Shown piece by piece: positions 47,442 through 59,300 of a DNA stretch of 64,000 nucleotides (positions are counted from its first letter, which is position 1; each line of letters opens with the position of its first letter). Below the pieces are notes generated by a model. That model was not told where the DNA came from and did no database searches. It saw only the letters and a program-made list of their open reading frames with translations. Origin of the DNA: Watersipora subatra (taxonomy: Eukaryota; Bryozoa; Gymnolaemata; Cheilostomatida; Watersiporidae); contig NC_088708.1 of assembly GCF_963576615.1 (NCBI RefSeq), positions 6,882,001 through 6,946,000 on the forward strand, written 5' to 3'. A program made the translations under genes and the position numbers.

Positions 47442-49682
47442 ATATGAATATATTGTATTTTCGTTTAACTCATTCCTCAGCTCACCAACAAAGATAAGTA
47501 TTTCAAGAATTATGTATAATATTAAACAAAAGACTTATATAAAACTATGTAAACAAAACAAATATGAATGCCTAAATTATATATACAAACTATATTAATA
47601 ATAACCAATAAAAGAAGTTTTAATTTTAGTTATACCTAAAGACATGAGAACAGAAAACTAGATTTACCAGAGTGCAAGTTCAGTGGTGGAGCGGGTGATA
47701 GAGATATGCCAGAGTGCAAGTTCAGTGGTGGAGCGGGTGATAGAGATATACCAGAGTGCAAGTTCAGTGGTGGAGCGGGTGATAGAGATATACCAGAGTG
47801 CAAGTTCAGTGGTGGAGCGGGTGATAGAGATATACCAGAGTGCAAGTTCAGTGGTGGAGCGGGTGATAGAGATATGCCAGAGTGCAAGTTCAGTGGTGGA
47901 GCGGGTGATAGAGATATACCAGAGTGCAAGTTCAGTGGTGGAGCGGGTGATAGAGATATACCAGAGTGCAAGTTCAGTGGTGGAGCGGGTGATAGAGATA
48001 TACCAGAGTGCAAGTTCAGTGGTGGAGCGGGTGATAGAGATATACCAGAGTGCAAGTTCAGTGGTGGAGCGGGTGATAGAGATATACCAGAGTGCAAGTT
48101 CAGTGGTGGAGCGGGTGATAGAGATATGCCAGAGTGCAAGTTCAGTGGTGGAGCGGGTGATAGAGATATACCAGAGTGCAAGTTCAGTGGTGGAGCGGGT
48201 GATAGAGATATACCAGAGTGCAAGTTCAGTGGTGGAGCGGGTGATAGAGATATACCAGAGTGCAAGTTCAGTGGTGGAGCGGGTGATAGAGATATACCAG
48301 AGTGCAAGTTCAGTGGTGGAGCGGGTGATAGAGATATACCAGAGTGCAAGTTCAGTGGTGGAGCGGGTGATAGAGATATACCAGAGTGCAAGTTCAGTGG
48401 TGGAGCGGGTGATAGAGATATGCCAGAGTGCAAGTTCAGTGGTGGAGCGGGTGATAGAGATATACCAGAGTGCAAGTTCAGTGGTGGAGCGGGTGATAGA
48501 GATATGCCAGAGTGCAAGTTCAGTGGTGGAGCGGGTGATAGAGATATGCCAGAGTGCAAGTTCAGTGGTGGAGCGGGTGATAGAGATATGCCAGAGTGCA
48601 AGTTCAGTGGTGGAGCGGGTGATAGAGATATACCAGAGTGCAAGTTCAGTGGTGGAGCGGGTGATAGAGATATACCAGAGTGCAAGTTCAGTGGTGGAGA
48701 GGGTGATAGAGATATACCAGAGTGCAAGTTCAGTGGTGGAGCGGGTGATAGAGATATACCAGAGTGCAAGTTCAGTGGTGGAGCGGGTGATAGAGATATA
48801 CCAGAGTGCAAGTTCAGTGGTGGAGCGGGTGATAGAGATATACCAGAGTGCAAGTTCAGTGGTGGAGCGGGTGATAGAGATATACCAGAGTGCAAGTTCA
48901 GTGGTGGAGCGGGTGATAGAGATATACCAGAGTGCAAGTTCAGTGGTGGAGCGGGTGATAGAGATATGCCAGAGTGCAAGTTCAGTGGTGGAGCGGGTGA
49001 TAGAGATATGCCAGAGTGCAAGTTCAGTGGTGGAGCGGGTGATAGAGATATGCCAGAGTGCAAGTTCAGTGGTGGAGCGGGTGATAGAGATATGCCAGAG
49101 TGCAAGTTCAGTGGTGGAGCGGGTGATAGAGATATGCCAGAGTGCAAGTTCAGTGGTGGAGCGGGTGATAGAGATATACCAGAGTGCAAGTTCAGTGGTG
49201 GAGCGGGTGATAGAGATATACCAGAGTGCAAGTTCAGTGGTGGAGCGGGTGATAGAGATATACCAGAGTGCAAGTTCAGTGGTGGAGCGGGTGATAGAGA
49301 TATACCAGAGTGCAAGTTCAGTGGTGGAGTGGGTGATAGAGATATACCAGAGTGCAAGTTCAGTGGTGGAGCGGGTGATAGAGATATGTGACATAACCTT
49401 TCCACATGTGGTTGTTGTATGTCATCATACTGTAGATGTATGCAGTATGCCCTAGTTGTGTATTATATGTTCAGTACAGGTACATGTATATCTGTTTTAT
49501 TTCATGAATCATAGATGTATGTCATGCGCAATAGATGTGCAGGCTAATAGGATGTTGTATCTGTTACAGTAAAGATGATGATGGCTCACCCTTATGAAAC
49601 AAAATCTGACAGCTTCTATTTTGTTGGCAATCAGCTAGTTATGCACAACAAGGCTGAATATTCGTATTGCGGCAGCAGCTAA
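44067..49682 (+). CDS. UNC119: UNC119-type lipid-binding chaperone, complete, 5 exons
   Basis: UNC119 proteins bind the myristoylated N-termini of ciliary and signalling cargo in an immunoglobulin-like beta-sandwich and release them at cilia on ARL3-GTP binding. Exons: 44067-44190, 44427-44537, 44656-44761, 45126-45298, 49570-49682, together 627 nt in phase, 208 aa. Exon 1 is a basic, probably flexible N-terminus ending [13 protein letters not shown]. Exon 2 has [20 protein letters not shown] and [15 protein letters not shown]. Exon 3 has [20 protein letters not shown], exon 4 [20 protein letters not shown] and [12 protein letters not shown], and exon 5 [13 protein letters not shown] and [13 protein letters not shown]. 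Order and motifs match animal UNC119, and five exons is also the human number. Start chosen at 44067 because it gives the family-typical basic leader. Oddities: the exon 4 acceptor lies in a 70-bp tandem duplication, and intron 4 holds a 42-bp array and a TTAA-family MITE. Confidence 0.96.
45031..45170 (+). repeat. UNC119: 70-bp tandem duplication containing the UNC119 exon 4 acceptor
   Basis: Units 45031-45100 and 45101-45170 are about 94% identical (four differences by eye). Each contains a branch/acceptor region (atcttatttgcag) and the first 45 bases of exon 4. The right copy carries the functional frame into [12 protein letters not shown]; the left copy reads the same start but meets TGA after about 18 codons (HSL then stop) because it runs into the second unit. 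Confidence 0.93.
45299..45378. repeat. Short tandem repeat, about 24-bp unit, 3 copies
   Basis: Copies of ggctagcgagggagacaata, beginning at the UNC119 exon 4 donor (gtagggctagc), so the donor is part of the first unit. Confidence 0.8.
45770..47450. repeat. Composite dispersed repeat with TA-rich edges (UNC119 intron 4)
   Basis: TA microsatellite at 45775-45800 and 47390-47450 bounds a block that holds the TTAA element and ends in a T-run plus ctacccaggcaacgccgggt then agcacagctagta. The inverted motif CCCGGCGTTGCC recurs at the ends of repeat families in many invertebrates. The host repeat class is not identified. Confidence 0.4.
46232..47140. mobile_element. TTAA-flanked long-TIR element, copy 4 (UNC119 intron 4)
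   Basis: 909 bp. Left end TTAAAGATTTGCTTGCAACA, right end TTGCAAGTCAACCTTAA. Same TIR and interior as copies 2 and 5, with CACGTGATAATATCACGTG near 46900. It lies inside a wider repeat that ends near 47385 with the motif ctacccaggcaacgccgggt. Confidence 0.88.
47663..49388. repeat. 42-bp minisatellite, about 41 near-identical copies (UNC119 intron 4)
   Basis: Unit of 42 bp: ccagagtgcaagttcagtgg then tggagcgggtgatagagata plus ta or tg. Copies are almost identical. The only common variant is ATACC versus ATGCC at the unit junction, with one unit reading GAG for GCG and one GTG for GCG. As 42 is divisible by three, four frames of over 560 codons stay open, two on each strand; none is a gene. The array ends 182 bp before the acceptor of UNC119 exon 5. 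Confidence 0.98.
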
Positions 49683-50112
49683 TCACCAAGTGTCTACCTG
49701 ATGACCACCAAGGGATCACTTGGTTTCATTTTCTTAGGTTGTTGATTAACCTTCAGAGTGTCCAAAAATTTGGAAAATTCCTGTTTCTCAGTACAACGCC
49801 TACGAATAGTGGTGTGACTGGATAATGAAATTTAGTCCGCACCAAAAAGACAATTCCTGTTTCTATGTACTTGATCGCCTCAAAGCCTGCATTCCACCAA
49901 TACAATTATTATATATTAAGAAATTGGCCAATTGTGCTTTATGTACATAACTTCTACCGTATTCACTCAATGTGATGATTAGCTGGTTAGTAATTTATTC
50001 GAGGATGGAAATATTTTTTTCCTTTGTTTATTTTAGCTGTTGAATCTCACATGATATATTTTGGTAACCATGTTTATTAATAGCTTTCTTTCATGATTCC
50101 TTAGATGATTGC

Positions 50113-50118
50113 AATAAA
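50113..50118 (+). terminator. UNC119: Poly(A) signal of UNC119
   Basis: AATAAA 431 bases after the UNC119 stop; no earlier canonical hexamer was seen on the plus strand. Confidence 0.5.
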
Positions 50119-50198
50119 ACTGTTGTAGCATATCGATATAACGCATAGCTCGTCTCTGGTTATTGTCTCCCCTTTCATCTTTACAATACATTTTAGAT

Positions 50199-50214
50199 TT
50201 TATTTGAGTTTATT
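50199..50214 (-). terminator. Poly(A) signals of the metalloprotease gene
   Basis: Two minus-strand AATAAA hexamers (50214-50209 and 50204-50199) about 180 bases after the protease stop. They lie about 80 bases from the UNC119 signal on the other strand, so the two transcripts end nearly against each other. Confidence 0.5.
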
Positions 50215-50389
50215 TGAAATTGGTTATGAACTACGATGACTTCAGGGTGGAGCACTGGTTATGAACAGCATGTAAAAAACAACAAATTTAAGAAAATAAA
50301 AAAGAAAATATAAAAAAATGGTCTGGTAACGGACTACAATAAAATATGATCGATTGTACATCTTGTTTTCTATAGAATCATAAGGAAAC

Positions 50390-53300
50390 TTAAATAATAT
50401 GATGTAAATAAATAATAAACATGATGAAAAAGTTGAGCGGAATATTGATGATCTTTCTGGAAGCCTGTGAATTCAGATTCTTTATTTTATCTAAACAGTA
50501 AGGATCCTGTGAACAGAGGAGCTTACACTGTGTACTGCTTGTCACGCATGCCTCGGTGAAAGAGCAGCTGTAGCATGTCACGCTCTCTGCAATGGTATGC
50601 ATAGAGTTGCTCGGTTCTTCACATTTAAATTATGGACAATTTAATAGATTTATCAGCATACTTTCCATAATAGAGTTAGTGCTTACACTCACCTTGGACA
50701 CTGGCTTATCTATAATAATAAAGTTAGTGCTTACACTGACCTTGGACACTGGCATATCTATAATAATGAGTTAGTGTGTATACTTACCTTGTGCACTCGT
50801 TTAACTATCACAATAGAGCTAAAGCGTACACTTATCTTGTACACTAGCATACCTACCATAATAGAGTCAGCGCTTACACTTACCTTAGACAATGGCATAT
50901 CTACCATAATTAGAGTTAGTGCGTATACTTACTTTGTGCACTGGCATATCTACCATAATTATAGAGTTAGTGCTTACACTCATCTTGTACTCTGGCATGC
51001 ATAAGATAGTTTTTACAGATTCAGGACTGAACCAAAAAGTTCCTTTTGCAAAATTATTTTTGTCACTCACAACAGGCCCATTGTATGACACAGCCTTTGC
51101 CCTTGCCTGAATACCGGTAACTTACATGTTTATTAGACATCGCTCAAGTATTTAGGTAGGCTGGGCTTGAAAGCGTGAGAATTGTTGCAGGTTGGGTCGA
51201 AGCACTTTATATCGAGCCAAACTAGTAACACCTTAAAAAATTCTCGGCTGTCTAACTAGGAGAAATGTAATTTGCTATTCTCAATTTATTTTATATTTAC
51301 TTCGAGGCCCTAAATTTATGCCAAGCTATTTTCTATATTTTAATATTACCCTGATACATCTATTTAATAATGTGAAGCTATGAAACTCTAGCTATTTATT
51401 TTTCCTCACACCAGCTCATACCTGTGGTGATTTCAAGTGATCTGCTTGTTTCTTCCTTGTCAGCATCCGTAACTGCAAAAATGAAGTATAAATTTAGCAG
51501 GAAACCATCCAATTCATAAACCATGATTGCGTTTCATGAAATCTAAGAGCTAAGCTAAACTGTAATGTTAAAGCTGCATAGAGTTATAATTGGATGCCTG
51601 AACTGCTGTCAGTTGAAATAATCAGTGTTAAAGCAGTTTTTTTAAGTCATATAGCCTTAGGCTTCAAAGTATATTAATAAAAATAATTGTATGACTAGCA
51701 ATAACAATTCATAGACCTGGAAGCAACTAATAAAAAGTTAATAGATATTACCTGATGATGTTGTCTCAACAGTTGCTGTGCTGCTATCACCTACAATTTA
51801 ACATAGAGCAAATAAGATAAAGTTATATGGACAAGATAACTCTCCATCATCAAATTTAATAGCCTCATAAAACTCGCAGTCACTGCTAATGTTATTATAA
51901 CTTGGTGCCTAAAATGCTCTAATAAAGTTGGTATAACGTGACTGACTATTTGGTTTTCTGTTATTATAGCCAGTTAGTTGGCAATAAAACTCTTCGTTAT
52001 GCTAAACATTATTCAGCATCGAGAATTAAATTTTCTTATTCCCACCATTAAAGGCCTCTCAGAAGAGTTCATCGCTAGCCGACTGATCTAACTTGCAAAA
52101 ATCAATGCTTGTGCAAACTTTTGGAAGTTAGGAAAAGCATTTGCAAAAAAATCTGTGTACGAAATAAAAAATAAACAATATTTTGACAAGTTTTTTGTTC
52201 CCTTACAAATACAGATAATGTTCACATTCGCTCCTGAATTTACATAAAACTTACACCAAAATTCATCAGAGCCGTCAAAGCAATCAGGCTGGCCATCACA
52301 CACCCACTCATCGTAAACACAATATTGCGGCACTCCAATGGGCATGGCATAAATGCTTTCCCTGAAACAAAAACAGAATCAACTGACTGCATAGTTCAAC
52401 ATCTGTGTGAAATGTACAAAACATGACTTCCTGCTAGTTTACAAATACTAATCTTTGTTTATTGTAGACTTGCCTACATATACATAATAGCATGTATATA
52501 GAGGATGAGTTGCACTGATTGGTATTCCTGTTTTGTACATTTATTCCATAAAAGGACTGATGCAATGACAGCCCAATATAACAGTAAACTGCTATTGCAA
52601 TGCCAGGCGTCAAAAAATATAAATTTGGGTAGTACATGTTGGCGAACCTGCTGAACTATGTTCACTGTAAAGCACCTTACCAATTTTTGGTATTTGGCCA
52701 ATATTTGTTAAAAATTTTTAGAGAGTCTAAAATTTTTGTTAACAGTCATGAACTCTTTATATTGATTTGAATTTGATTTAAAGTTTAGAGAGCAAACTTC
52801 CTTATTTATATATAATGTTTTTGTAGATTAGTTGCCGCGCTGGTTGACAGTGTGAACAACTATGCTTGAAAATCAGAATGAGATTATATTTTGTACACTG
52901 TTGTCCTATCTCCTATTTAGCTTCAAAATTTAAGTCTATGAATTTTATCGCTGCTGCAAGTGGACTATGGGTAGAAGCTGTGGCAGCATCACTTTTTGCC
53001 AGAAAGATAGTCCAGTTGGGGTAAACTAACACTAAGGGTTAAATAGTTGCCTCATGTCAAATGTTTGATTTAGTTTCCTTTTTAGCAGTGCAATTCACGC
53101 GTGCAAATTTAAAGTTAACTGGAGTTGTATTTCCTTTTTACTTAGATTATATGGGGAGAACAACTCTCTAACATAAAACTGTTATTCATGTTTTACTACC
53201 TGTGCCAGTAGATACGCTATTAAATAAAAGGTCATAGCCAAATGACCTTTTATTTATTAGCGTATTTACTGGCACATGCATTTATAATCTACAAGCATAT

Positions 53301-56300
53301 GCAAACAAAGTGTGGGTATGTGCTATCTCTTTTGCGCTAAACCGAAATGATAAAATATCTATTTCGACTGTATGGCTGCTTAAAAATGAAGTTCAACATT
53401 CTCCACAAAGTATTCACACCTTTCGATTTAGACTTTGTACATTGTATACAGTAATTGAGCTCGCTTACCCTTTGACACATTTAGTATAGTCTAGGGGACA
53501 GGTGCAGCTATCACTGCAACCTTCCTCATCAGACCCGTCCGTGCAGTCATTGTAACAGTCACACTGAAACTTTCCGTTATAGCACTGCAACATATCTTTT
53601 CTGAAAGTGTTGCTGCCGTTGAGACAACTCTTCTCAGTCCCATAACAGCTGTTTACTAAATATAAAAATGTATAATTGTCATTAGGCTGTAAATAGATGC
53701 TTAGGCATTCCAGCTTGACTTGCTAATTGGTTCTAATTTATTCATTAAAAGCAATTTTTATTGCACCACTTCTGTAAACCTTAGCAAAGTTAAAGCTAAC
53801 AAGCAGAATAATAAAACTATTAAAAATTCTGTTACTAATTTCACCGAGGGCAGGCAAGGAAATGAGCTTGGTAAAGTTTTTGATGAGGACACAATAGGTA
53901 GCATTGGTGAGAGGACAAATCCTAGTTGTATAAGATGTTCTACCCTGACAGTTTTGATCAAGAGTTGAGGTGAGAAAGCCTTGGTCTACACATTCTCCCA
54001 AGGAGCACCACATGCCATCTCCACACTCGGTACCATCAGCTGCCGCAGTGTAAGAATTTGTGCACAAGTCAAGGTCATCTGGGTAAACGCACCATAAGTC
54101 GAGGCAAATTGAAGTATTTTGTATCGAGTATATAGACTGCAAGTAAATATCAGAAGTAAATAGAAACGTTGAGAGACCATTACAACTATTGGTTGAAAAA
54201 CATCAATAAAATATTAAAATATATGTAAGCATACTCCATATTTATGAATTCTACATACACACCGCAGCACAATATTAAAAATGTGTACTAAAAACTCATT
54301 ACTTTTTACGTCCTCCCGGTTTTTATTACTCTTTTACTCGATATAATCAGAAAAATTTTGAATTTATTCACAAAAAGCTCAGCAAATTCTTACTTGTAAC
54401 AAATCCATGTAGACATTCAGTAAATTTTTTATTAATTGTACAAAGCAAGTGCCCTCTTATAAACACAAAACATAGATTAAGAGTTGTCTCATCTTTTATC
54501 TGAATATTTTACAAGAGCAGGCGACATTAATTGACTCCCTAATATGAAAGACATTCAGCTCAAGTGTTAGTCAAACAGTTTGCGAGTTTCTCTGTTAATG
54601 TCAACTTTGCTGACCAACCTGCTAAATAAACTTGTTGCATTTTGACCCTTTTTGAACAAAATCTTTTTTTCAGAAGAGCTGGCATTCTTCAAGGTTGATT
54701 TGCAACACAATTCACATTACAGTTATTTGTATCAAAAGATTCACCATGTCTTGCTCTGTTGTCTTGTAGATGCAAAATATGTGTAAACAAGATCTTAAAA
54801 GCTAAAAAATGAGCAGTTAATTGCAGCCTTCACGAAATGCCGTAAATAGGAATCCCTTTCTAATATGGCTCCAATGGGACGTAGCTGAACACGATGGCTT
54901 CTGTTTACACTTTCATGCAACTTCAATCGTAGAAATATTTTCCCAAATATACTTCACGCATTCAATAAAACCATGTCTATTATCCTTATGCCTCTGTTTC
55001 ATCATCATTGTAATGCTGTCGCTTTGAGCACTGATATCTCAAAACCTACCGTAAAAAGTCGTTAAAATTTTTAACCTTAGCTCAAAAGAGTGCACATCAT
55101 CCTGGCATAATCAAAATATGCTGCAGAAATTGTTCGCGGTATTTAGCAGGAGGTATGAATCACATGATCAGATTACGACTAGATGATGAGATCAGGCTAA
55201 AACAAAACTGTAAAGTAGCGAGCATCTATATTTGATACGGGCTTTCCAAGAGAACCCGAAGTGTTTGTCATAAACTAGTGTTACGAAACGCTTTATGTTG
55301 AGCCTTTTATTGGCCTTTCAATTCACGTGATAACATCACGTGTCAGAACAATAACCACAATGTTTGAGTACGTCGTCGAAATAAAGAGATTCCGAACTAC
55401 CGCGTTTTCATGATAGCTGCGATTAACTGTTCATTTTTTTTAGCTTTTAAGAGCTCGTAATCACATTCCACATATTTTGCACCTACAACACAGCAGAGTA
55501 ATAAGACGTGGTGAGAATTTTGATACCAAATAACTGTGATGTGAATTTCGTTGCCAGTAAACCTTTAAGATGGCTTTAAAAAATTCCTTGCAGGCCATTT
55601 ACACGCTAAAATAACACCGAAGAAAATGAATTTTGTTTGTGTAAAAACCTGTATGCAAAGAAAAATAAGCCCTAGCACTAGAGAACTATGTATTGAATGA
55701 AAAAACCTGCCTCATTACATGCCCATGTCCCTGTGTGAATATAACACTGATCATCGGCTGAAAAAACCTGCCCTGCGAGGTACATCTCGACATTGTCATC
55801 TATTGAGGTATTATAGTTAGGAATAGCAGAAGTGTTGGACAGACATGATCCATACCTGTGAAATGTGTTTGAAAAAGTGGATGAGATTGACTAAGGCGTA
55901 AAGATCTATAAATCACAAGCTTATGGTTGTGTTTAAAAAGATTGCCTCAGGTGTCTAAATCTCACACATTGCTGACACACTTGAATATTATGGCAAACTG
56001 CAAGTTTATCAATAAAGCTGTGTCGCAAGTAGCTCTGCAAGGAGGTAACCCATAGCGACACTAAGTTGACTTGTTTTATGCATATCTACTAACCTTTAAC
56101 AATTCTATAACAGAAACTTATTCAGAGGTAAGTAATAAACATTTTGCAATGTATCATGTTGACAATAAGAAGCAAGTTGAACATTTACAAAATGAAAACA
56201 AAAACAGTAAGTTTTCCTTTCTTGAAAATGCTTTTATCCACAACGTCAACTAAAAAGCTAATTCGCTGTCTTGCCTTACAATACAAAATATATAATTAAA

Positions 56301-59300
56301 GTCTCTTAACCAGCAAACCACTTAATACCAAATAGAGCTTAATAATTAAAACGTTGTTAACCAATGCTCTAGCTATACAACGATAAAAAAGTTTATGAAG
56401 CTAAAAGAAATAGCTTGAGAACTTACTCGTGTATGGTCACGTAGAAACTCCTCTGAGAGCAGCAAGAAAAAAGAAACCTATTGCTGAGGTCGGTGGGTTT
56501 TCCAGCTTGAGCAGCCATAATATAGTTGTCATCAGCGCAACCGATGCTTGAATCTTCTCCATCATGGTAGGACCCTAAACTAAAGACATCAAAACAATTC
56601 TGCACCTTTTGTTTGCAAAAATATGATTAAACAGAGAATACTTGAAAGGACTCTGCGAGTCTAAACTCATCATTGCTGAGAGTACAATCACTACTGAAAT
56701 AGTTAGCATATTATACCTTACTAGTATTAGCAGGTATACTACTAAGAGATATACAATAGTAATATGCTTACCTACTATTTATTTTCAGAGTAAAGAAAAG
56801 GAAAAATTGGAAAAATATCTCCCACTCGGAGAGGAGATTGAAAAGTGCTGACACATAAGAACAACTGTAATTCTAGTAGTCTTGAATCATTGTGTGTAAT
56901 AACTCCTGCGCATAAAATGTGACTTGCCCAGATACCGGCAACAATCAACCCAAGTAAGTTGCAGAAAACTCGCAATTGGGAATGGCTAACATTTTAAGGC
57001 GAGTGATCAAACTTCCGGGTCTCTGGTAGGAGACCCATTCTTGAGTAGACATTACCCACCAACTTGGGTTGATGTGGAAACAATTTTTTTTATAAAAGTT
57101 ATATATGTATATTTATGTATTATCATACATATGACTATAATAATAAAATAATATATAATTATATACATTATTGTATATAGTTATATATTACATATATTTA
57201 TGAATATATTTGTTTATGCATTTATATATTTATGTATATACATATTTATATTTATGTATATAAATATTTTTATTTAAGATTCCGTCAGTTCACCCTTATC
57301 CTCGATATACGGTCTCAACAGCTGAGGCCCTCTAACTGAGTGATGAGAACACTTATCCCTCTGATTCTTGTATGAAAGGTAAACATTTACATTTACCTGT
57401 GACCAAGTTCATGGGCTGCCGTACTCGCGTCATAAGTCAGCAAGAAGCCAGTTTCAATCAGAGAGCTCGAGTATCCCGGTTCACATATGGTGCCTGTCCA
57501 AGCCAAGCCTACCAAAAACTACCAAATAGAGTCCAAAAAGATGAAACTTTGTGGTAAACTGGTAGAAACTTCCATAATAATTATTCATGTATTTGGTATG
57601 CTGTTCACACCTACCTACAACTCCTGTAAATCCATCTTCCTTGTCAAACATGTCATACCTGGCAAAAGTACTGCATGTTTTAATTTCATGTCATTGGCCA
57701 TTGAAACTGTAAAGTTATTTTCTTCACGGAAGGGAAGTGATCCTCAAAGTTATATTAGCGGTTAGGTTGTTTATATAATCTATTCACAGATATGTTTGGA
57801 ATTAGATTATTGGCACTAAAATTACAAGGAATATGTCTTTTGTTACATAAATAGAAATCTAAGTGTATAAAGCTGGTAGTATCCTGAATTAGTTTGTCCA
57901 GAGTTTGCTGACCGTAAAGGAGGTATTACATGATTAGTTTCTTGTCAATTAAAATTTAAAAGGTCTCCCTGTTCAATGAACTTAATGAAGTATATCAATA
58001 CAGCATAGTGATGTATTGATATAGGTTGAGGGATCAAAACCCATAGCTTCAAAAATCCCATAGCTGTTAAATTATAATAACATAGATAAAAGATATAAAA
58101 TACATAGTATTATGCACTTCAGCAATGTTAAACAGAATTATGTAGCTCCGTGAAACTATAAGTTGTAGATAAGTATACACTGACAAGGCAAATGTACACA
58201 AATAGCTCAACATTCACACAATAATCAAGGACAGTGTTAGGCTCAGTACTTACTCACCTGAGATCAGTGAGAGTGCAACTGATACAGTGTGGTTATACTA
58301 AGGGTTATGCTACACTACACTGTCCTACACTATCCTACACTATGCTGCGCTACTCTGTGCTATACTCAGGGCTTTGTTATACCAAGGGCAAGTACAGTAA
58401 CTCTGTTATATGATCTATATTAGTCAATGATTCCAATAGAAGTGTTATAAACTATGTCAAGGACACTAACAAACATGTATTTAAAGTATAGGGAAGAAAC
58501 GGGTGAGCTGAGTCACCTTACCCTGTGAATAGCATCACATGATCTGCAGGAGGGAGTACCTCGGCAGCCTCTGAGCTGTTTAAATACGTTGTGAAACTGT
58601 CTAAGGTCGATTCGGCATCAATATATGTATTATTTACTACGTGATCTTGGACAAGATCATTTAGAGTTGTATTCACCTGAAAGGAAGTCATAATTACAAG
58701 AAAGTTAACTAGCAGAAAAAAGGGGTAAAAGTTTGTTCAAATGACTAATGGAGGAGTACAGAGATCAGCCCATCCTACAAAATAGAGCTGACTTCATAAC
58801 TGAGTTAACTCTATAGCCTTAGCTTTTAAAACAAAAGCTTTCTAATTCATTAGCATAGCCTTAGTGTTATAGCCTACAAATATCTAGCTTTTTTTAACCT
58901 ACTACTGCACTTTGATAATCTAATTGTTTTTTTTGTGTGTGTCAAAACTCCAGTTAAGCTGTTAAGTTGTAAGGTTGGTTTGCTACTACTGTTACCGCTA
59001 AGTGCCTTCATAGAGATTGAACTGGCCTTTTGAGAAATTGAATACCGACCCATTGACCAAAGGTTAAGTATTTGTAAACCACTAGGCTTCAGCAGCTCTC
59101 ACCATAACATTAGTAAGATTATAAAAGTTTGAACATACATGTAACTTCAGTAAGATCAAGAAGTTTCAATTGACTGTGCATGAGAGACGATCATGTTACA
59201 GATATTTTTATGGTATTCGTGAACTTGGAAGTAAAGCATAAGTTAAAATTAAAGCGATAGTCACTCACAGCTAACACGACTATTCCTGTGAGGTCTATAG

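Noticed and set aside
47636-49455. Four overlapping open frames of 561-590 codons on both strands
   Set aside because: All follow from a 42-bp unit divisible by three. They lie inside an UNC119 intron whose flanking exons join in phase, and the peptide is a pure 14-residue repeat.
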